Source: Phocaeicola plebeius
Lineage (GTDB): Bacteria; Bacteroidota; Bacteroidia; Bacteroidales; Bacteroidaceae
Direction of reading: 5' to 3'
Length of the DNA stretch: 32,935 nucleotides
NCBI GenBank assembly: GCA_004558305.1
Contig: SFDG01000017.1
Coordinates: 1-32,935, forward strand
A program made the translations under genes and the position numbers. The notes beneath the pieces are model-generated. The model ran no database searches, was not told where the DNA came from, and was given only the letters and a program-made list of their open reading frames with translations. Below, one piece after another: positions 9,110-17,262 of the stretch. Each line of letters begins with the position of its first letter. Within the stretch, counting starts at the first letter, position 1.

Positions 9110-11089
9110 ATGACTAAGATAGATTCAAGAATTCCGGAAGGACCGGTCGCTGAGAAATGGACCAACTATAAAGCCCACCAGAAACTGGTGAACCCGGCCA
9201 ACAAGCGTCGTCTGGACATCATTGTAGTAGGTACTGGTTTGGCAGGTGCTTCTGCCGCTGCCTCGTTGGGAGAAATGGGATTCCGCGTATTCAACTTCTG
9301 CATCCAGGACTCTCCTCGCCGTGCGCACTCCATCGCCGCCCAGGGTGGTATCAACGCTGCCAAGAACTATCAGAACGACGGTGACTCCGTTTACCGCTTG
9401 TTCTACGACACTGTGAAGGGCGGTGACTACCGTGCCCGCGAAGCCAACGTTTACCGTCTGGCTGAAGTGTCGAACAACATCATCGACCAGTGCGTAGCAC
9501 AGGGTGTTCCCTTTGCCCGTGAATACGGAGGTACATTGGCCAACCGTTCGTTCGGTGGTGCCCAGGTATCGCGTACTTTCTATGCAAAGGGCCAGACCGG
9601 CCAGCAGCTGTTGCTGGGTGCTTATTCGGCCTTGAGCCGCCAGGTAGGTGCAGGCACCGTAAAGCTGTACACCCGCTATGAAATGGAAGACGTAGTTATC
9701 GTGGACGGCCGTGCCCGCGGTATCATTGCCAAGAACCTGGTAACCGGCAAGCTGGAACGCTTTGCCGCTCATGCTGTCGTTATCGCTACAGGCGGTTATG
9801 GAAATGCCTACTTCCTGTCCACCAACGCTATGGCTTGTAACTGTACAGCCGCTATGGCTTGCTACCGCAAGGGTGCCTGGTTTGCTAACCCCGCTTACGT
9901 TCAGATTCACCCGACCTGTATTCCGGTTCACGGCGACAAGCAGTCGAAGCTGACACTGATGTCAGAATCCCTGCGTAACGACGGCCGTATCTGGGTACCG
10001 AAGAAGCTGGAAGATGCCAAGGCTTTGCAGGCCGGCACCAAGAAGGGCAGCGACATTCCGGAAGAAGACCGCGACTACTACCTGGAGCGCCGCTATCCGG
10101 CCTTCGGTAACCTCGTTCCGCGCGATGTGGCTTCACGCGCTGCCAAGGAACGTTGCGACCACGGCTTCGGTGTCAACAATACCGGTCTGGCTGTCTTCCT
10201 TGACTTCTCTGAAAGTATCGAACGCTTGGGCATTGACGTAGTCCGCCAGCGTTACGGCAACCTCTTCGACATGTACGAAGAAATCACCGACGTCAATCCG
10301 GGCGAACTCGCCAACGAAATCAACGGCGTGAAATACTATAACCCGATGATGATCTATCCGGCCATCCACTACACCATGGGCGGTATCTGGGTAGACTACG
10401 AACTGATGACTTCCATCAAGGGTCTGTTCGCCATCGGTGAATGTAACTTCTCTGACCACGGTGCCAACCGCTTGGGTGCATCTGCCCTGATGCAGGGTCT
10501 GGCCGACGGTTACTTCGTATTGCCGTATACCATCCAGAACTACCTGGCCGACCAGATTACCGTTCCCCGCTTCTCCACCGACCTGCCTGAATTTGCAGCT
10601 GCCGAAAAGGCTGTCCAGGACAAGATTGACCGCCTGATGAACATCAAGGGCAAGAAGTCGGTAGACTCTATCCACAAGGAACTGGGTCACGTGATGTGGG
10701 AATATGTCGGCATGGGCCGTACCGCAGAAGGTCTGAAGACCGGTCTGGCCAAGCTGAAGGAAATCCGCAAGGAATTCGAGACCCAGCTGTTCATCCCCGG
10801 TTCGAAGGAAGGTATGAACGTAGAACTCGACAAGGCCATCCGTCTGCAGGACTTCATCACTATGGGTGAACTGATTGCCTACGATGCCTTGAACCGTAAC
10901 GAATCTTGCGGCGGCCACTTCCGTGAAGAATACCAGACCGAAGAGGGCGAAGCAAAGCGTGACGATGAAAACTACTTCTACGTGGCTTGCTGGGAATATC
11001 AGGGAAGCGACGAAAAGGCACCTGAACTGCTGAAAGAACCGCTGGTTTACGAAGCAATCAAGGTACAGACTCGTAACTACAAGAGCTAA
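9110..11089 (+). CDS. frdA: Fumarate reductase/succinate dehydrogenase flavoprotein subunit
   Basis: A 659-residue catalytic subunit that reduces fumarate to succinate using covalently bound FAD. The dinucleotide-binding motif GTGLAG is at 41-46, and the flavin-linking His73 is in RRAHSIAAQGG. The substrate region includes QIHPTCIPVH, and RLGASALMQG holds FAD-capping residues. The length fits the large Bacteroidota and epsilonproteobacterial FrdA. I chose the ATG at 9110; an in-frame TTG at 9098 would add four residues but has no better ribosome site. It follows frdC by 33 bp and precedes frdB by 36 bp. Codon choice is biased to a small set, consistent with a very abundant protein. Confidence 0.96.
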   Translation: MTKIDSRIPEGPVAEKWTNYKAHQKLVNPANKRRLDIIVVGTGLAGASAAASLGEMGFRVFNFCIQDSPRRAHSIAAQGGINAAKNYQNDGDSVYRLFYDTVKGGDYRAREANVYRLAEVSNNIIDQCVAQGVPFAREYGGTLANRSFGGAQVSRTFYAKGQTGQQLLLGAYSALSRQVGAGTVKLYTRYEMEDVVIVDGRARGIIAKNLVTGKLERFAAHAVVIATGGYGNAYFLSTNAMACNCTAAMACYRKGAWFANPAYVQIHPTCIPVHGDKQSKLTLMSESLRNDGRIWVPKKLEDAKALQAGTKKGSDIPEEDRDYYLERRYPAFGNLVPRDVASRAAKERCDHGFGVNNTGLAVFLDFSESIERLGIDVVRQRYGNLFDMYEEITDVNPGELANEINGVKYYNPMMIYPAIHYTMGGIWVDYELMTSIKGLFAIGECNFSDHGANRLGASALMQGLADGYFVLPYTIQNYLADQITVPRFSTDLPEFAAAEKAVQDKIDRLMNIKGKKSVDSIHKELGHVMWEYVGMGRTAEGLKTGLAKLKEIRKEFETQLFIPGSKEGMNVELDKAIRLQDFITMGELIAYDALNRNESCGGHFREEYQTEEGEAKRDDENYFYVACWEYQGSDEKAPELLKEPLVYEAIKVQTRNYKS

Positions 11090-11125
11090 TCAGGTGAAGT
11101 TAAACATTTAAAGAATCTAAGTAAG

Positions 11126-11881
11126 ATGGATAAAAATATATCATTTACGCTGAAAGTTTGGCGTCAGAACGGACCGAAAGAAAAAGGTCATTTCGATACA
11201 TTCCAGATGAAGGATATCCCGGGCGACACTTCGTTCCTGGAAATGCTGGATATCTTGAACGAACAGTTGATTGACTCGGGCAAGGAACCCGTTGTCTTCG
11301 ACCACGATTGCCGTGAAGGTATCTGCGGTATGTGCTCTCTTTACATCAACGGACATCCGCACGGTCCTGCCACCGGTGCAACCACTTGTCAGATTTACAT
11401 GCGCCGTTTCAAGGACGGTGATGTCATCACCGTTGAGCCGTGGCGTTCTGCCGGTTTCCCGGTCATCAAGGACTTGATGGTAGACCGCACTGCCTACGAC
11501 AAGATCATGCAGGCAGGCGGCTTCGTAAGCGTTCCTACAGGTGCTCCTCAGGATGCCAACGCTATCCTGATTCCGAAGCCGATTGCCGACGAGGCCATGG
11601 ATGCAGCTTCCTGCATCGGTTGCGGTGCATGTGTAGCCGCTTGTAAGAACGGCAGTGCCATGCTGTTCGTTTCTGCCAAGGTCAGCCAGTTGAACCTGCT
11701 GCCGCAGGGCAAACCCGAAGCATTGCGTCGTGCCAAGGCCATGCTGTCGAAGATGGACGAACTGGGCTTCGGCAACTGCACCAACACCCGTGCCTGTGAA
11801 GCTGAATGCCCGAAGTGCGTTTCCATCAGCAACATTGCCCGTCTGAACCGAGACTTCATCAAGGCGAAACTGAAAGACTAA
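11126..11881 (+). CDS. frdB: Fumarate reductase/succinate dehydrogenase iron-sulfur subunit
   Basis: A 251-residue electron-transfer subunit linking the hemes of FrdC to the FAD of FrdA. Three cluster motifs are visible. C62, C67, C70 and C88 (DCREGICGMC ... C) form the plant-type [2Fe-2S] site. C163, C166, C169 and C173 (CIGCGACVAAC), with later cysteines C218, C224, C228 and C231, provide the ligands for the [4Fe-4S] and [3Fe-4S] clusters in a ferredoxin fold. It is the last gene of frdCAB. A long hairpin 10 bp after the stop probably marks the operon end. Confidence 0.96.
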   Translation: MDKNISFTLKVWRQNGPKEKGHFDTFQMKDIPGDTSFLEMLDILNEQLIDSGKEPVVFDHDCREGICGMCSLYINGHPHGPATGATTCQIYMRRFKDGDVITVEPWRSAGFPVIKDLMVDRTAYDKIMQAGGFVSVPTGAPQDANAILIPKPIADEAMDAASCIGCGACVAACKNGSAMLFVSAKVSQLNLLPQGKPEALRRAKAMLSKMDELGFGNCTNTRACEAECPKCVSISNIARLNRDFIKAKLKD

Positions 11882-11891
11882 CAGTTCTGCC

Positions 11892-11943
11892 GTAGCTTTT
11901 GGTAGATACTTTCTCCGAAAGGCAGTATCCCACCAAAAGCTAC
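11892..11943 (+). terminator. Long hairpin ending the frdCAB operon
   Basis: GTAGCTTTTGGT (11892-11903) pairs with ACCAAAAGCTAC (11932-11943), and GATACT (11905-11910) pairs with AGTATC (11924-11929), giving an 18-bp interrupted stem 10 bp after the frdB stop. No T-tract follows directly, so it may act in RNA stabilisation as well as termination. Confidence 0.7.
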
Positions 11944-11954
11944 CGTCAGTCTAT

Positions 11955-12033
11955 ATGTCATTCTGGACATAGCGAAGAATCTGCCAACCGCAAGTAAATG
12001 TATTCAGATTCTTCCCTGTGTCCGGAATGACAT
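11955..12033. repeat. Palindromic repeat element, copy 2
   Basis: The 29-nt arms at 11955-11983 and 12005-12033 are complementary with three mismatches, two of which can be G-U pairs in RNA. They begin with TGTCATTCTGGACA and contain GAAGAATCTG. A TTTTT run follows the right arm, so it may add terminator function. The end sequence is like that of the element at 8125-8220. Similar TGTCATTCTG...GAAGAATCT inverted repeats are widespread intergenic elements in bacterial genomes. Confidence 0.75.
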
Positions 12034-12219
12034 TTTTATGTATGGTGGAGCATCCACACCCTCCTCTTATAGTTACCGGACAGCCACTTCGCGGGCATTC
12101 ATTCCGCCTGCCGTTCTGCTAATAAGTGTAATTTGTACGTTTATAGAAATAAACTTTGTGCACGCAAACGATTCTTTCTCTAAAAGAAACCTAAATCTTT
12201 CTCCATAAACCACTTCCGG
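12034..12219. other. Gene-free spacer
   Basis: AT-rich intergenic DNA with no plausible ORF. The only structure noticed is a small hairpin, GTTTAT/ATAAAC, at 12139-12154. No tRNA-like clover-leaf or second promoter is evident. Confidence 0.5.
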
Positions 12220-12251
12220 TTTGCATATCCAGGGTAAAGTCTTTACTTTTG
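12220..12251 (+). promoter_or_regulatory. Consensus promoter with no gene behind it
   Basis: TTTG at 12220-12223, a 20-bp spacer and TACTTTTG at 12244-12251 exactly match the Bacteroidota promoter consensus. It points rightwards into 180 bp with no credible ORF and then the end of the oppositely oriented tyrS. It is the main evidence for the candidate small RNA annotated next. Confidence 0.6.
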
Positions 12252-12257
12252 CGGTGT

Positions 12258-12400
12258 GATTTTTTTCATAGTATTAGATTTAAGGTTAACAAGGTTGGGA
12301 GAAAGCGTTCTCCCATTTTATTACTTCTATGTGAATAGCAGTAACAAAAAACGCAAAAATCGCAAGTTCCGGGCATCCCGGACTTGCGATTTTCGCGTTG
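12258..12400 (+). ncRNA. Candidate small RNA (unrecognised)
   Basis: A transcript from the 12220-12251 promoter would begin near 12258. It meets a perfect hairpin, GGGAGAA-AGCG-TTCTCCC (12297-12314), followed by ATTTTATT, giving a short RNA of about 65 nt. If that is read through, the large hairpin at 12350-12399 gives about 145 nt. No open frame with a ribosome site fits. I do not recognise a known RNA family. It could instead be an antisense leader against the tyrS 3' end. Confidence 0.4.
12350..12399 (-). terminator. Terminator of tyrS, possibly bidirectional
   Basis: A 22-bp stem with one bulge and one mismatch has core CCGGG-CAT-CCCGG and outer arm AACGC/GCGTT. Read leftwards the stem is followed by GCGTTTTTTGTT, a good T-tract for tyrS, whose stop codon is 34 bp away. 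Read rightwards the core is followed only by ATTTTC, so termination in that direction would be weaker. Confidence 0.8.
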
Positions 12401-12433
12401 TATATCCATTCCCCTACTGGAGGGAAAAACGGT

Positions 12434-13726
12434 TTACTTGGCCATCAGCAGGTAATAGTTCTTTTTACCACGCTGTACCAGCAGGTATTTGCCGTCGAGG
12501 AGGTTGTCGGCCGTCACCGGCTGATCGAAAGCTGCCAGCTTCTCCTTGTTCAGCGATACGCCTCCGCCCTGTACCAGCTTGCGCATCTCGCCCTTTGAGG
12601 CAAAGACAGCCGCCTTTTCCGTAAAAAGATCTACTGCCTTGATACCAGCTTCGATATCTGACTTGGCCACCTCAAACTGAGGTACACCTTCAAAGACGGA
12701 CAACAATGTTTCTTCATCGAGCTTCTTCAAGGCCTCCGAAGTGGCATTGCCGAATAAGATGCCGGATGCCTCTACGGCAGCTTCATAGTCTGCCTCTGAA
12801 TGCACCATAATGGTGACTTCCTTGGCCAGACGCTTCTGCAGGGCACGCAGGTGAGGAGCCTGTTCGTGTTCGGCCACCAGTCCGTCGATTTCGTCCTTGT
12901 CCAGCGAAGTGAAAATCTTGATATAGCGTTTGGCATCCTCGTCGCTGACATTCAGCCAGAACTGGTAGAACTTGTACGGAGAAGTGTAACGGGCATCCAA
13001 CCAGATGTTTCCCGATTCCGTTTTACCGAACTTGCCTCCATCGGCCTTCGTAATGAGCGGACAGGTCAGTGCAAATACCTCGCCCCCGTTCGTACGACGA
13101 ATCAGTTCCGCACCGGTCGTAATGTTACCCCACTGATCGGAACCGCCCATCTGCAGCTTGCAGTTCTTGGTCTCGTACAGGTGCAGGAAGTCATATCCCT
13201 GTAGCAGCTGGTAAGTGAATTCTGTGAACGAGAGACCGTCGCGTGCCTCTCCGTTCAGACGTTTCTGTACGGAATCCTTGGCCATCATGTAGTTGACGGT
13301 GATGTGTTTGCCGATGGTGCGGGCAAAATCGAGGAAGGTGAAATCCTTCATCCAGTCGTAGTTATTGACCAGTTCCGCCCGGTTCGGAGCATCGCTTTCG
13401 AAGTCAAGGAACTTGCCCAACTGCTTTTTGATACACTCCTGGTTATGTCGCAGCGTTTCTTCATCGAGTAAGTTGCGCTCTGCCGATTTGCCGGAAGGGT
13501 CACCAATCATCCCCGTCGCACCGCCGACAAGTGCCAACGGCTTATGGCCGCAACGCTGGAAATGACGGAGCATCATGATTCCGCACAAATGACCGATGTG
13601 CAGCGAATCAGCTGTCGGGTCAATACCTACATAGGCTGTCACCATTTCCTTTTCCAACAATTCTTCAGTGCCCGGCATCATGGTATGGACCATTCCGCGC
13701 CATTTTAATTCTTCTACAAAATTCAT
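12434..13726 (-). CDS. tyrS: Tyrosyl-tRNA synthetase
   Basis: A 430-residue class I aminoacyl-tRNA synthetase that charges tRNA-Tyr. The ATP-binding HIGH motif is at 43-46 (SLHIGHLCG), tyrosine-pocket residues lie in GSDQWGNI (195-202), and the KMSKS-equivalent is KFGKT at 232-236. A C-terminal S4 RNA-binding domain occupies about 360-430. The length is that of bacterial TyrRS-1. It lies 81 bp downstream of tatD and has its own promoter at 13767-13798, giving a leader of about 35 nt, too short for a T-box. It ends at a strong terminator. Confidence 0.96.
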   Translation of the reverse strand: MNFVEELKWRGMVHTMMPGTEELLEKEMVTAYVGIDPTADSLHIGHLCGIMMLRHFQRCGHKPLALVGGATGMIGDPSGKSAERNLLDEETLRHNQECIKKQLGKFLDFESDAPNRAELVNNYDWMKDFTFLDFARTIGKHITVNYMMAKDSVQKRLNGEARDGLSFTEFTYQLLQGYDFLHLYETKNCKLQMGGSDQWGNITTGAELIRRTNGGEVFALTCPLITKADGGKFGKTESGNIWLDARYTSPYKFYQFWLNVSDEDAKRYIKIFTSLDKDEIDGLVAEHEQAPHLRALQKRLAKEVTIMVHSEADYEAAVEASGILFGNATSEALKKLDEETLLSVFEGVPQFEVAKSDIEAGIKAVDLFTEKAAVFASKGEMRKLVQGGGVSLNKEKLAAFDQPVTADNLLDGKYLLVQRGKKNYYLLMAK

Positions 13727-13766
13727 CGAATGAAATGCTTAGTTTTACATATTTATTGCTTAGCCG

Positions 13767-13798
13767 CAAAAGTACGACACTTTATCTGAATAACCAAT
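13767..13798 (-). promoter_or_regulatory. Promoter of tyrS
   Basis: On the minus strand ATTG (13795-13798), a 20-bp spacer and TACTTTTG (13767-13774) match the Bacteroidota consensus. The transcript would start near 13760, about 35 nt before the ATG, so tyrS can be expressed apart from the metK-tatD cluster upstream of it. Confidence 0.75.
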
Positions 13799-13807
13799 TT
13801 TTATCGG

Positions 13808-14437
13808 TTAAAAAAAGAGGAAGTCCGCGGTGTGTCCGACTGCCTGTTCTAATTGTTCCACGGGGAGCCTGCGCAAGGCCGCCGCGCGTGCATAGAGTTG
13901 CCGAATGTCCGTTTGGCTGTCGTCCGTTTCCATCAGCAGCCGATCAAGAGGGACAGACTGCAACGTATCAGGAACATACCGCTCGCCAAAAGACAGATAG
14001 CATCCCTGACGAATCCAACTCTCGGCCAGCTCTTTCTTGCCGCGAAATCCATGCATCACCCACGGTTGCCGTGCCCGTATCCGATTGCGGACAGCCATCA
14101 GTTCAGCGGTGGCCCGTACGTTATGAATGACAATCGGTTTCTCCCGTTCCTCAGCAAGCCTCACCACTGCCTCGAACGCCTGTTCCTGAAGTTCCCATGG
14201 AACGGGACAACACTTGTCCAGCCCCACTTCTCCGATGGCCAGCACACGCCTGTCTGCCAACTGCTGTTCCAGCTTCTCCAACAGCTCCGGCAAGGGCTTA
14301 TCGGAAAGGTACCAAGGATGCAGGCCGGCAGAAAGATAGCGAGCACGCACAGGGGGAGGTTCCTTGCCGGGAAAATAGCTGAACAGGGCGGTTGACGGAT
14401 CAGACGGCAGACGATGGGTATGAATATCGAGCAACAT
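13808..14437 (-). CDS. TatD-family metal-dependent hydrolase
   Basis: A 209-residue protein with the TatD amidohydrolase fold, somewhat shorter than the usual 255-265 residues. Metal-binding HxH is at H6/H8 (LDIHTHR), the central Glu is in IGEVGLDK, further His are in VIHNVRA and MHGFRG, and the final Asp is in TDDSQTDIRQLY. Members are Mg/Zn-dependent nucleases or deoxyribonucleases; the substrate of this short form is not known. I place the start at the ATG at 14437, directly before the HxH motif; an upstream ATG at 14473 would overlap yidD by 17 bp. It lies 19 bp after yidD, probably in the same transcript. Confidence 0.85.
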   Translation of the reverse strand: MLLDIHTHRLPSDPSTALFSYFPGKEPPPVRARYLSAGLHPWYLSDKPLPELLEKLEQQLADRRVLAIGEVGLDKCCPVPWELQEQAFEAVVRLAEEREKPIVIHNVRATAELMAVRNRIRARQPWVMHGFRGKKELAESWIRQGCYLSFGERYVPDTLQSVPLDRLLMETDDSQTDIRQLYARAAALRRLPVEQLEQAVGHTADFLFF

Positions 14438-14456
14438 ACAAGAACGAGGAGATAAG

Positions 14457-14681
14457 TCACGGTACAGGATCATATCCCGAACCGCCCCAAGGATGACAAC
14501 GCAACAAACGGCGTATCGTGAGGTACAATCCTTTCAAGGGGCCGTGCTTCTTCAATGCCTCGATGGCATATTGCGAACACGTAGGGGTAAACCGGCACGA
14601 GGGAGGAGTATAAGGAGAAATACAATGGCGGTAGAAATAGATGGGGACCAGCAACAGCTGCGTCAAGAGTTTCCGTATCAT
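14457..14681 (-). CDS. yidD: Membrane protein insertion efficiency factor
   Basis: A 74-residue protein that helps YidC insert inner-membrane proteins. It shows the family signature CRFTPTCSQYA and the end RLLRCHPWGGSGYDPVP, after an amphipathic, membrane-associating N-terminus. The ATG at 14681 overlaps the rnpA stop as ATGA, so it is translationally coupled to rnpA, as in most bacteria. The longer open frame upstream of this ATG is rnpA in another frame. Confidence 0.95.
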   Translation of the reverse strand: MIRKLLTQLLLVPIYFYRHCISPYTPPSCRFTPTCSQYAIEALKKHGPLKGLYLTIRRLLRCHPWGGSGYDPVP

Positions 14682-15061
14682 AAACGCTCTGCAGTCAGTT
14701 GCAGCAGTTTCTTGACCTTTTCCTCTACGACTGCAGAGGAATGCAGTTCGTTGTCTAACCAAATGAATGCCAGCACTACCTTCTGACCGGTAGCCTCCAA
14801 TTTATCGGTGAGCAGCGTCTTGTGGAGGCGATAGGCCTCACGTACCTGCCGCTTCACCCGATTGCGTTTCACCGCCCGTTTGAAACGTTTCTTGGGCACA
14901 CTGATCAGCAGCGAAACAATGGGCAGATTGTCATTTTCCACCGGCATATACACAATGCGCAACGGATACGCCGGAAGCGACTTGTTGCCTCCCGCAAACA
15001 GCTGTTCAATCAAGATGCGGCTGTTCAGGCGTTCCGTCTTCTGCAATGTGTGTGGTCCCAT
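14678..15061 (-). CDS. rnpA: Ribonuclease P protein component
   Basis: A 127-residue basic protein that binds the catalytic RNase P RNA and helps mature tRNA 5' ends. The hallmark RNRVKRQVREAYR helix lies about 66-78, preceded by the SVPKKRFKRAVK strand, and the N-terminus has the LNSRILIEQLFAGG pattern. The length is normal. In many bacteria rnpA follows rpmH; here it follows hemD by 35 bp instead, as is common in Bacteroides. It overlaps yidD by 4 bp. Confidence 0.95.
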   Translation of the reverse strand: MGPHTLQKTERLNSRILIEQLFAGGNKSLPAYPLRIVYMPVENDNLPIVSLLISVPKKRFKRAVKRNRVKRQVREAYRLHKTLLTDKLEATGQKVVLAFIWLDNELHSSAVVEEKVKKLLQLTAERL

Positions 15062-15096
15062 GTGGAATGATTTTTATATCCTTATCAGGAGAAACA

Positions 15097-15843
15097 TCAT
15101 TTGTTGTGTTCGGCAATGAATTTGTCCAGCGCTGCCGGCATGGAAGGCGCATCCACAGTCGGGGCTTCCAGGTCAAGTCGCAGACCGGCTTCCTTGACGG
15201 CCTTGGCGGTTGTCGGCCCGAAACTGCCGATAGCAATCTCCTTCTGCTCGAAATCAGGGAAATTCTTCTTCAGGGCCTGAATACCGGCAGGACTGAAGAA
15301 GATCAGCATATCGTAATCGAACACCTCATCGGGGCCGAAATCATTGCTCACCGTACGGTACATCACCGCCTCTGTATGCTGAATCTTGTTCTTGTCCAAC
15401 AAATCCTTGATCTCATCGTTATGGACATCCGACATCGGAACGAAATATTTCTCCGCAGGATGCTTCACGATATACGGCAACAGGTCGGCAAACTTTCCGG
15501 TATTGCCGAAGAAGACTTTCCGCTTACGATACTGTACATACTTCTGTATATACAAGGAAATGGCTTCTGACGTACAGAAATACTTCATGGTTTCCGGTAT
15601 AGTCACTCTCAATTCAGCGCACAGATTAAAGAAGTGATCAATGGCATGGCGCGAAGTAAACACGACGGCTGTATGATCCAAAATAGACACCTTCTGCTGT
15701 CTGAACTCTTTAGGAGTCACACTTTCCACTTTGATGAACGGGCGAAATTCTATATTCACACCGTATTTCTCAGCTATATCGAAATATGGAGATTTCTCTG
15801 ACGTGGGCTTCGGCTGAGAAACCAGAATTTTCTTTATCTTCAA
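15097..15843 (-). CDS. hemD: Uroporphyrinogen-III synthase family protein
   Basis: A 248-residue protein with the two-domain HemD fold. It begins KKILVSQP, has the first-domain signature AVVFTSRHAIDHFF, and in the second domain MLIFFSPAGIQALKK and AIGSFGPTTAKAVKEAGL, the loops that bind hydroxymethylbilane. The enzyme closes and inverts ring D to form uroporphyrinogen III, the branch point to heme, siroheme and corrinoids. No other tetrapyrrole gene is in the window. It starts 4 bp after the DUF4271 gene ends and is followed by rnpA. The family is low in sequence identity, so activity is inferred from these motifs and context. Confidence 0.85.
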   Translation of the reverse strand: MKIKKILVSQPKPTSEKSPYFDIAEKYGVNIEFRPFIKVESVTPKEFRQQKVSILDHTAVVFTSRHAIDHFFNLCAELRVTIPETMKYFCTSEAISLYIQKYVQYRKRKVFFGNTGKFADLLPYIVKHPAEKYFVPMSDVHNDEIKDLLDKNKIQHTEAVMYRTVSNDFGPDEVFDYDMLIFFSPAGIQALKKNFPDFEQKEIAIGSFGPTTAKAVKEAGLRLDLEAPTVDAPSMPAALDKFIAEHNK

Positions 15844-15847
15844 TGTC

Positions 15848-16657
15848 TTAAAATTTTAATGTCAGCAAACTATTAACTACACCTATTCCCTCCCAGAGTA
15901 GGAATGTCGGTATGATTTCGAGGGCACAAAAGTATAAAATTAAATGGAGAACACCATAAAAATGCCCGAAAAAGTTTCTGACGCACTTATAAAATAATAA
16001 AATTTTGACAAAACACCAAATCCCGATACATAATTGTTCCATAATGCTTGCCGGAAAATCCACGTACACGGCCATCAGAACAAGCGGGAAAAGTACCAGA
16101 CTCAGGCTGGCCCATGTGTCAAAATAAGTCTGCATCCAGCATTTTTGTTGACTATTTTCAAAGAAAATCCAGTTCACGAACGAATAAAGGCCTTCCTTGA
16201 ACAGGATAAAGAGCAGCATCAGGCTGCTGTAAACGGCCAGCAGTAGCGAATGAGGGACAACCTGCATCAGCGGCCCGCCATGTTCTACATAATAGTCGAA
16301 CAGGCACAGCCCTGCCAAAATACAGGTAATGGCCACCAAAGCCACGGAATAGCGGCTGTCGGAGGAAGCCGGGACATCGAACAGGCTGACCCGCTGTTTA
16401 TGGACGAACAGGTGGCGGATACGTTGCAGAATGTATTTCTTGCCGTTCCGGAGTGCATAGGCCAACAGCAGGAAACAGAGGACGACCACTGCCGTGATGG
16501 GCCAGTCGGCCGACATGCGATAGGGCAAAAGCGTTCCGTCCAGGCCCCTCTCTGCCGGTGTAGGTAAAGTAGCCTCCAGGGATTGGAGCACCTGCTGTTC
16601 CGAGGCCTCTTGGATTCGGGCCAGTTCAGCCCATCCGATGTGACACGTTCCTTCCAT
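15848..16657 (-). CDS. DUF4271 integral membrane protein
   Basis: A 269-residue protein with about six membrane helices (roughly 53-69, 104-121, 136-153, 184-200, 208-225 and 235-256) and an N-terminal segment of about 50 residues without a clear signal peptide. I recognise it as the Bacteroidota-restricted DUF4271 family, which often sits next to hemD; the function is unknown. A good ribosome site, AAGGAAGG, lies just before its ATG. It starts 8 bp after the LOG-family gene and ends 4 bp before hemD, so all three should be co-transcribed. Confidence 0.8.
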   Translation of the reverse strand: MEGTCHIGWAELARIQEASEQQVLQSLEATLPTPAERGLDGTLLPYRMSADWPITAVVVLCFLLLAYALRNGKKYILQRIRHLFVHKQRVSLFDVPASSDSRYSVALVAITCILAGLCLFDYYVEHGGPLMQVVPHSLLLAVYSSLMLLFILFKEGLYSFVNWIFFENSQQKCWMQTYFDTWASLSLVLFPLVLMAVYVDFPASIMEQLCIGIWCFVKILLFYKCVRNFFGHFYGVLHLILYFCALEIIPTFLLWEGIGVVNSLLTLKF

Positions 16658-16665
16658 TCCTTCCT

Positions 16666-17262
16666 TTATTTAATAGCCGCCCACTTGCGCATATCACGGC
16701 CCCAGGCAGGTGCCGTCAACAGAGCGTCCAATGCCTCCTGTGGAGTAGCTGCCACCCTCCAGATGTCGCCGTGCTGCCTGCGCATGAAATTCTCCTCGAT
16801 GGCCCGCTCCAGCATTTCCAGCAGTGGGTCGTAATAATGGTTCACATTCAGGATGACAATCGGGTGAAGATACAGCCCCAACTGCTTCCAGGTGATGATT
16901 TCCATCAGTTCTTCCAGCGTGCCGCATCCTCCCGGCAAGGCAATGACTCCGTCCGATAGGTCGGCCATCAGCTGTTTCCGCTCGTGCATGGTCGGCGTTT
17001 CAATCAACCGGGTCAGCCCTTGGTGGGCCCAACCTTGCTCCACCATGAAATGAGGAATCACACCTGTCACGGTGCCGCCTTCGTCCAAGGCAGCATCGCT
17101 CAGGCAGCACATCAGCCCCAGGCAGCCGGCACCATTGATGATATGGATACCCCGGTGCGCCAGCAAGCGTCCCAGTTCGGCAGCTGTCTCGAAATACACA
17201 CTGTCTATCTGGGTGCTCGACGCACAATAGACGCACACGTTCCGGAGGCTGTTCTGGCTCAT
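16666..17262 (-). CDS. LOG-family (TIGR00730) nucleoside monophosphate phosphoribohydrolase
   Basis: A 198-residue Rossmann-like protein of the lysine-decarboxylase-like LOG family. Members cleave the N-glycosidic bond of AMP or cytokinin-type monophosphates. The key signature PGGCGTLEE is at 110-118 and the conserved Arg/Lys of MHERK at 93-97. The usual GGGxxGLM loop reads NGAGCLGLM (43-51) here, a deviation at two glycines. Several adjacent cysteines (GLMCCL) follow. Its ATG overlaps the metK stop as ATGA, implying coupled translation; purine salvage linked to S-adenosylmethionine use is a possible but unproven rationale. Confidence 0.85.
   Translation of the reverse strand: MSQNSLRNVCVYCASSTQIDSVYFETAAELGRLLAHRGIHIINGAGCLGLMCCLSDAALDEGGTVTGVIPHFMVEQGWAHQGLTRLIETPTMHERKQLMADLSDGVIALPGGCGTLEELMEIITWKQLGLYLHPIVILNVNHYYDPLLEMLERAIEENFMRRQHGDIWRVAATPQEALDALLTAPAWGRDMRKWAAIK

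Noticed and set aside
11882..12433. tRNA gene in the frdB-tyrS spacer
   Set aside because: No clover-leaf, no GTTCRA-type T-loop; only simple hairpins are present.
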